A DNA stretch of 64,000 nt, taken from Gemmatimonadota bacterium. Its GTDB lineage: Bacteria > Gemmatimonadota > Gemmatimonadetes > Gemmatimonadales > GWC2-71-9. The first letter of the stretch is position 1, and every line of letters begins with the position of its first letter. The stretch is from positions 62,001 to 126,000 of the forward strand of contig JAJCZX010000007.1 in NCBI GenBank assembly GCA_029262195.1, read 5' to 3'. This document shows positions 62,483 through 64,000 of this stretch, piece after piece. The notes beneath the pieces are model-generated. The model worked only from the letters and a program-made list of their open reading frames with translations, made no database searches and was not told where the DNA came from. The translations under genes and the position numbers were made by a program.

Positions 62483-62983
62483 TTAATCAACGGCGGGTGG
62501 GAAAAGTCCGAGCTGGGTTAGCACAGATAAATTGTCCCATTCCACCCAGATCTCCGCCACTTTCCCATCCTCGATACGGAGCATTCCTAGAAAGCGAAGA
62601 TCGACGGGTTTGTCAGTAGCGGGAAGGTCACCGAAAGGACCGCTCTGCGTACCGCGCAATGTTGCCATCACCGCCACTCGGTCTTCCTCGGCGATCATCG
62701 AAACGATCTCTTGATGAGAGTCTGGGATCGTCGCGATATCTTGTTCAAGGAACGCTTTGAACTCATCCAAATTTCCTACCATGACATTCGGTGTAGCCTG
62801 GCTATGCCTGACAATCCCGGGGGCTACGAGAGAATCCAGGGCGTCTAAATCGCGAGCGTTGATGGCGGCTATCATCTGTCTGACAACGGCTTTGTTTTGT
62901 TCGAGAGAGGTCGACGATCCATTGGAGCATGCTGCGACCAGGAGCGCCGTGAGTCCCAGGAAAAAGGCGTATCTTGTTTTCAT
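62483..62983 (-). CDS. SnoaL/ester cyclase-like lipoprotein
   Basis: 166 aa from ATG 62983 (GGAGAAG upstream). The signal ends in the lipobox LVAACS (about residue 19). The NTF2-like fold starts NKAVVRQMIAAINARDLDALDSLVAPGIVRHS, in parts, with the conserved His, and ends GKVAEIWVEWDNLSVLTQLG, typical of the ester-cyclase (SnoaL) group. Exported SnoaL proteins are uncommon and have no known activity. The frame open to 63028 is an unlikely longer form. Confidence 0.85.
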   Translation of the reverse strand: MKTRYAFFLGLTALLVAACSNGSSTSLEQNKAVVRQMIAAINARDLDALDSLVAPGIVRHSQATPNVMVGNLDEFKAFLEQDIATIPDSHQEIVSMIAEEDRVAVMATLRGTQSGPFGDLPATDKPVDLRFLGMLRIEDGKVAEIWVEWDNLSVLTQLGLFPPAVD

Positions 62984-63084
62984 GTTTCTTCTCCACGGCA
63001 TTCGGTTCAGTTCCGCCCTAACCTCCAACCCCGTAACCAGGTTTTACGTATTGTATCCAGGGATCCCATCCAGGTTGGGTTTAA

Positions 63085-63633
63085 CTACGTCTGTGGCCTT
63101 TTGTTTACTCGAACGATCTCGGCCAATGACATAGGATCGAATCCAACCTGGTTCAAGATGCTAACAAGGAAATTGGTTTTGCCTTCGACGTAGCTGTCGA
63201 TATCGTTCGGGTATTGTGCGGCCAGGCGTTTTTTGAGAGCGCCGTACTCTCTGACAGCTGAGTCGTTTGCCCGAAGATAATCGCGAACCGCCAGGTGGTT
63301 CGCCAGAGCGGTGCTGCCTTCCGGGCACAGATAAGCGTGATGTTTTGGCAGTCCTGCAGGTTGATTAAAGGCGTGTCTCTCGGCGATTCCCAGGTTGCCT
63401 CGGTGTATGTACCCGAGCGAGCCCAACCCGGAAATCCCCTTTTCGAGGTCTGTCGCACGGACCACCACATCTATGTCGACAACAGGCTTGGCTGGAAGAC
63501 CCGGGACTGCGGTGCTGCCCACGTGCTCGATCGATAGGCAGATATCCGACAAGGCGTTCTGAATCGGCGATCGCAAGTCTTCGAAAACTTGCGGCCAACA
63601 AGGATCGTAGTCTTGAACTATGACCTTACTCAT
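63085..63633 (-). CDS. GrpB family nucleotidyltransferase-like protein
   Basis: 182 aa UPF0157/GrpB protein. Signature SIEHVGSTAVPGLPAKPVVDIDVVV (about 35-58), shown here in parts, contains the GS-x10-D-x-D nucleotidyltransferase core. Further markers are HHAYLCPEGSTALANHLAVRDYLR and the C-terminal YVEGKTNFL. Substrate unknown; some members sit beside acetyltransferases or dephospho-CoA kinase. No evident operon partner here: the CGNR gene ends 33 bases upstream on the same strand. Confidence 0.92.
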   Translation of the reverse strand: MSKVIVQDYDPCWPQVFEDLRSPIQNALSDICLSIEHVGSTAVPGLPAKPVVDIDVVVRATDLEKGISGLGSLGYIHRGNLGIAERHAFNQPAGLPKHHAYLCPEGSTALANHLAVRDYLRANDSAVREYGALKKRLAAQYPNDIDSYVEGKTNFLVSILNQVGFDPMSLAEIVRVNKRPQT

Positions 63634-63666
63634 TTGGTGTACGAATTAAGCTGTAGCCTGAAACTT

Positions 63667-64000
63667 TCATTTCAGGCTATGCCCCTGTTCGGTACGGCGT
63701 TTACGATGGTAGTACTTGAGGGCCTTGTCGCGACTTCCGCAATCCGCCATGTCACACCATTGACGGCACTTGTTTCGGGAGCTGTCGTAAAACAACCAGC
63801 CACACGCCGGACAACTCCCCACGCGGGAATGGTCGCCGGAGGTGAGGAGATCCGCAGCATCAAGAATCGCCGGAGCCACTATGTCTTCAAGTCTGGTGAT
63901 ATGCTTCCAACGCCACTCCAGTTTCTTGGCGTCAATGCAGCGAAGGGTCAAAGCGGCTTCAAGCGCGCCGTTGAATTTATCAACCACCTTTGCAGGCGGT
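63667..64000 (-). CDS. CGNR-type zinc finger regulator, cut by the window end
   Basis: C-terminal 111 or more codons of an ABATE/CGNR protein; the frame is open through the last base. The zinc motif CPACGWLFYDSSRNKCRQWCDMADC is followed by GSRDKA where the family usually has G-N-R. Such proteins have an N-terminal stress-sensing ABATE domain of about 110-130 residues, only the end of which is visible. Likely a DNA-binding transcriptional regulator. Codon use matches the neighbours. Confidence 0.85.
   Translation of the reverse strand, partial: PPAKVVDKFNGALEAALTLRCIDAKKLEWRWKHITRLEDIVAPAILDAADLLTSGDHSRVGSCPACGWLFYDSSRNKCRQWCDMADCGSRDKALKYYHRKRRTEQGHSLK

Noticed and set aside
1-64000. CRISPR arrays, insertion sequences, rRNA operons
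   Set aside because: No regularly spaced repeats, transposase genes or rRNA sequence were recognised on reading through both strands.

Overview
The window is a 64 kb piece of a Gram-negative, mid-GC bacterial chromosome. Gene content points to Gemmatimonadota or a close relative; this is inference from families, not a database match. Pointers are: a dnaX-ybaB-recR block followed by a Roadblock/MglA polarity pair; a BshB1-type bacillithiol deacetylase beside mnmA and a cysteine desulfurase; a PadR plus giant duplicated-permease (ADOP) pair; many secreted or lipid-anchored 6-bladed beta-propellers; DUF2911 and DUF481 proteins; and TonB/TolC outer-membrane parts. GTG and TTG starts and 1-4 base stop/start overlaps are common.

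Layout. 1-7.8 kb (+): conserved housekeeping (dnaX fragment, ybaB, recR, MglB/MglA-like pair, pgsA, cinA, grpE, dnaJ). 7.8-12.1 kb (-): propeller lipoprotein, OsmC protein, then bshB1, cysteine desulfurase and mnmA with overlapping ends. 12.2-13.0 kb (+): MerT-like protein and an acetyltransferase. 13.0-19.0 kb (-): a complete MacAB-TolC-like exporter with two separate permeases. 20-28.6 kb (+): a 1342-residue NtrY-like sensor kinase, an aminotransferase, MsrP/MsrQ periplasmic methionine sulfoxide repair, and an M28 peptidase. 28.6-37.0 kb (mostly -): DUF481 porin-like protein, EamA transporter, DUF2911, MBL hydrolase, cyclase-family hydrolase, a c-type cytochrome, and a tight five-gene run ending in a lipoprotein. 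37.1-40.2 kb (+): PadR regulator and ADOP permease.

40.2-52.2 kb is the most interesting part. A MerR regulator with a B12-binding photoreceptor module (W-x9-EH and ExHxxG both present), followed by nhaA, is read leftward. Divergently, nine nearly fused genes are read rightward: acyl desaturase, FAD desaturase-like oxidoreductase, DUF1365, CFA-type methyltransferase, DUF1295, second CFA-type methyltransferase, SRPBCC, DUF2177 and a TonB-dependent receptor. The intergenic region carries a near-consensus promoter and TTTGT-repeat operator candidates. I read it as a B12- and light-switched membrane-lipid remodelling operon, possibly a furan fatty acid pathway with two methylation steps.

52.2-64 kb is accessory-looking. 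It begins at a YbjT-like dehydrogenase whose start codon lies in a tRNA-Leu-like remnant; a 20-base near-copy of that remnant's anticodon arm recurs 6.3 kb away. Between the two lie a cassette of Cys-rich secreted peptide, propeller and thioredoxin-like protein, a second propeller behind a damaged DsbA-like gene, a frameshifted lipoprotein with a G9 tract, and about 1.2 kb of apparently decayed DNA. Beyond are a conserved uncharacterised protein, DUF5946, an alpha/beta hydrolase with Cys in the nucleophile elbow, a SnoaL-like lipoprotein, a GrpB-family protein and the end of a CGNR-type regulator.

No rRNA, intact tRNA, CRISPR array, transposase or integrase was found.
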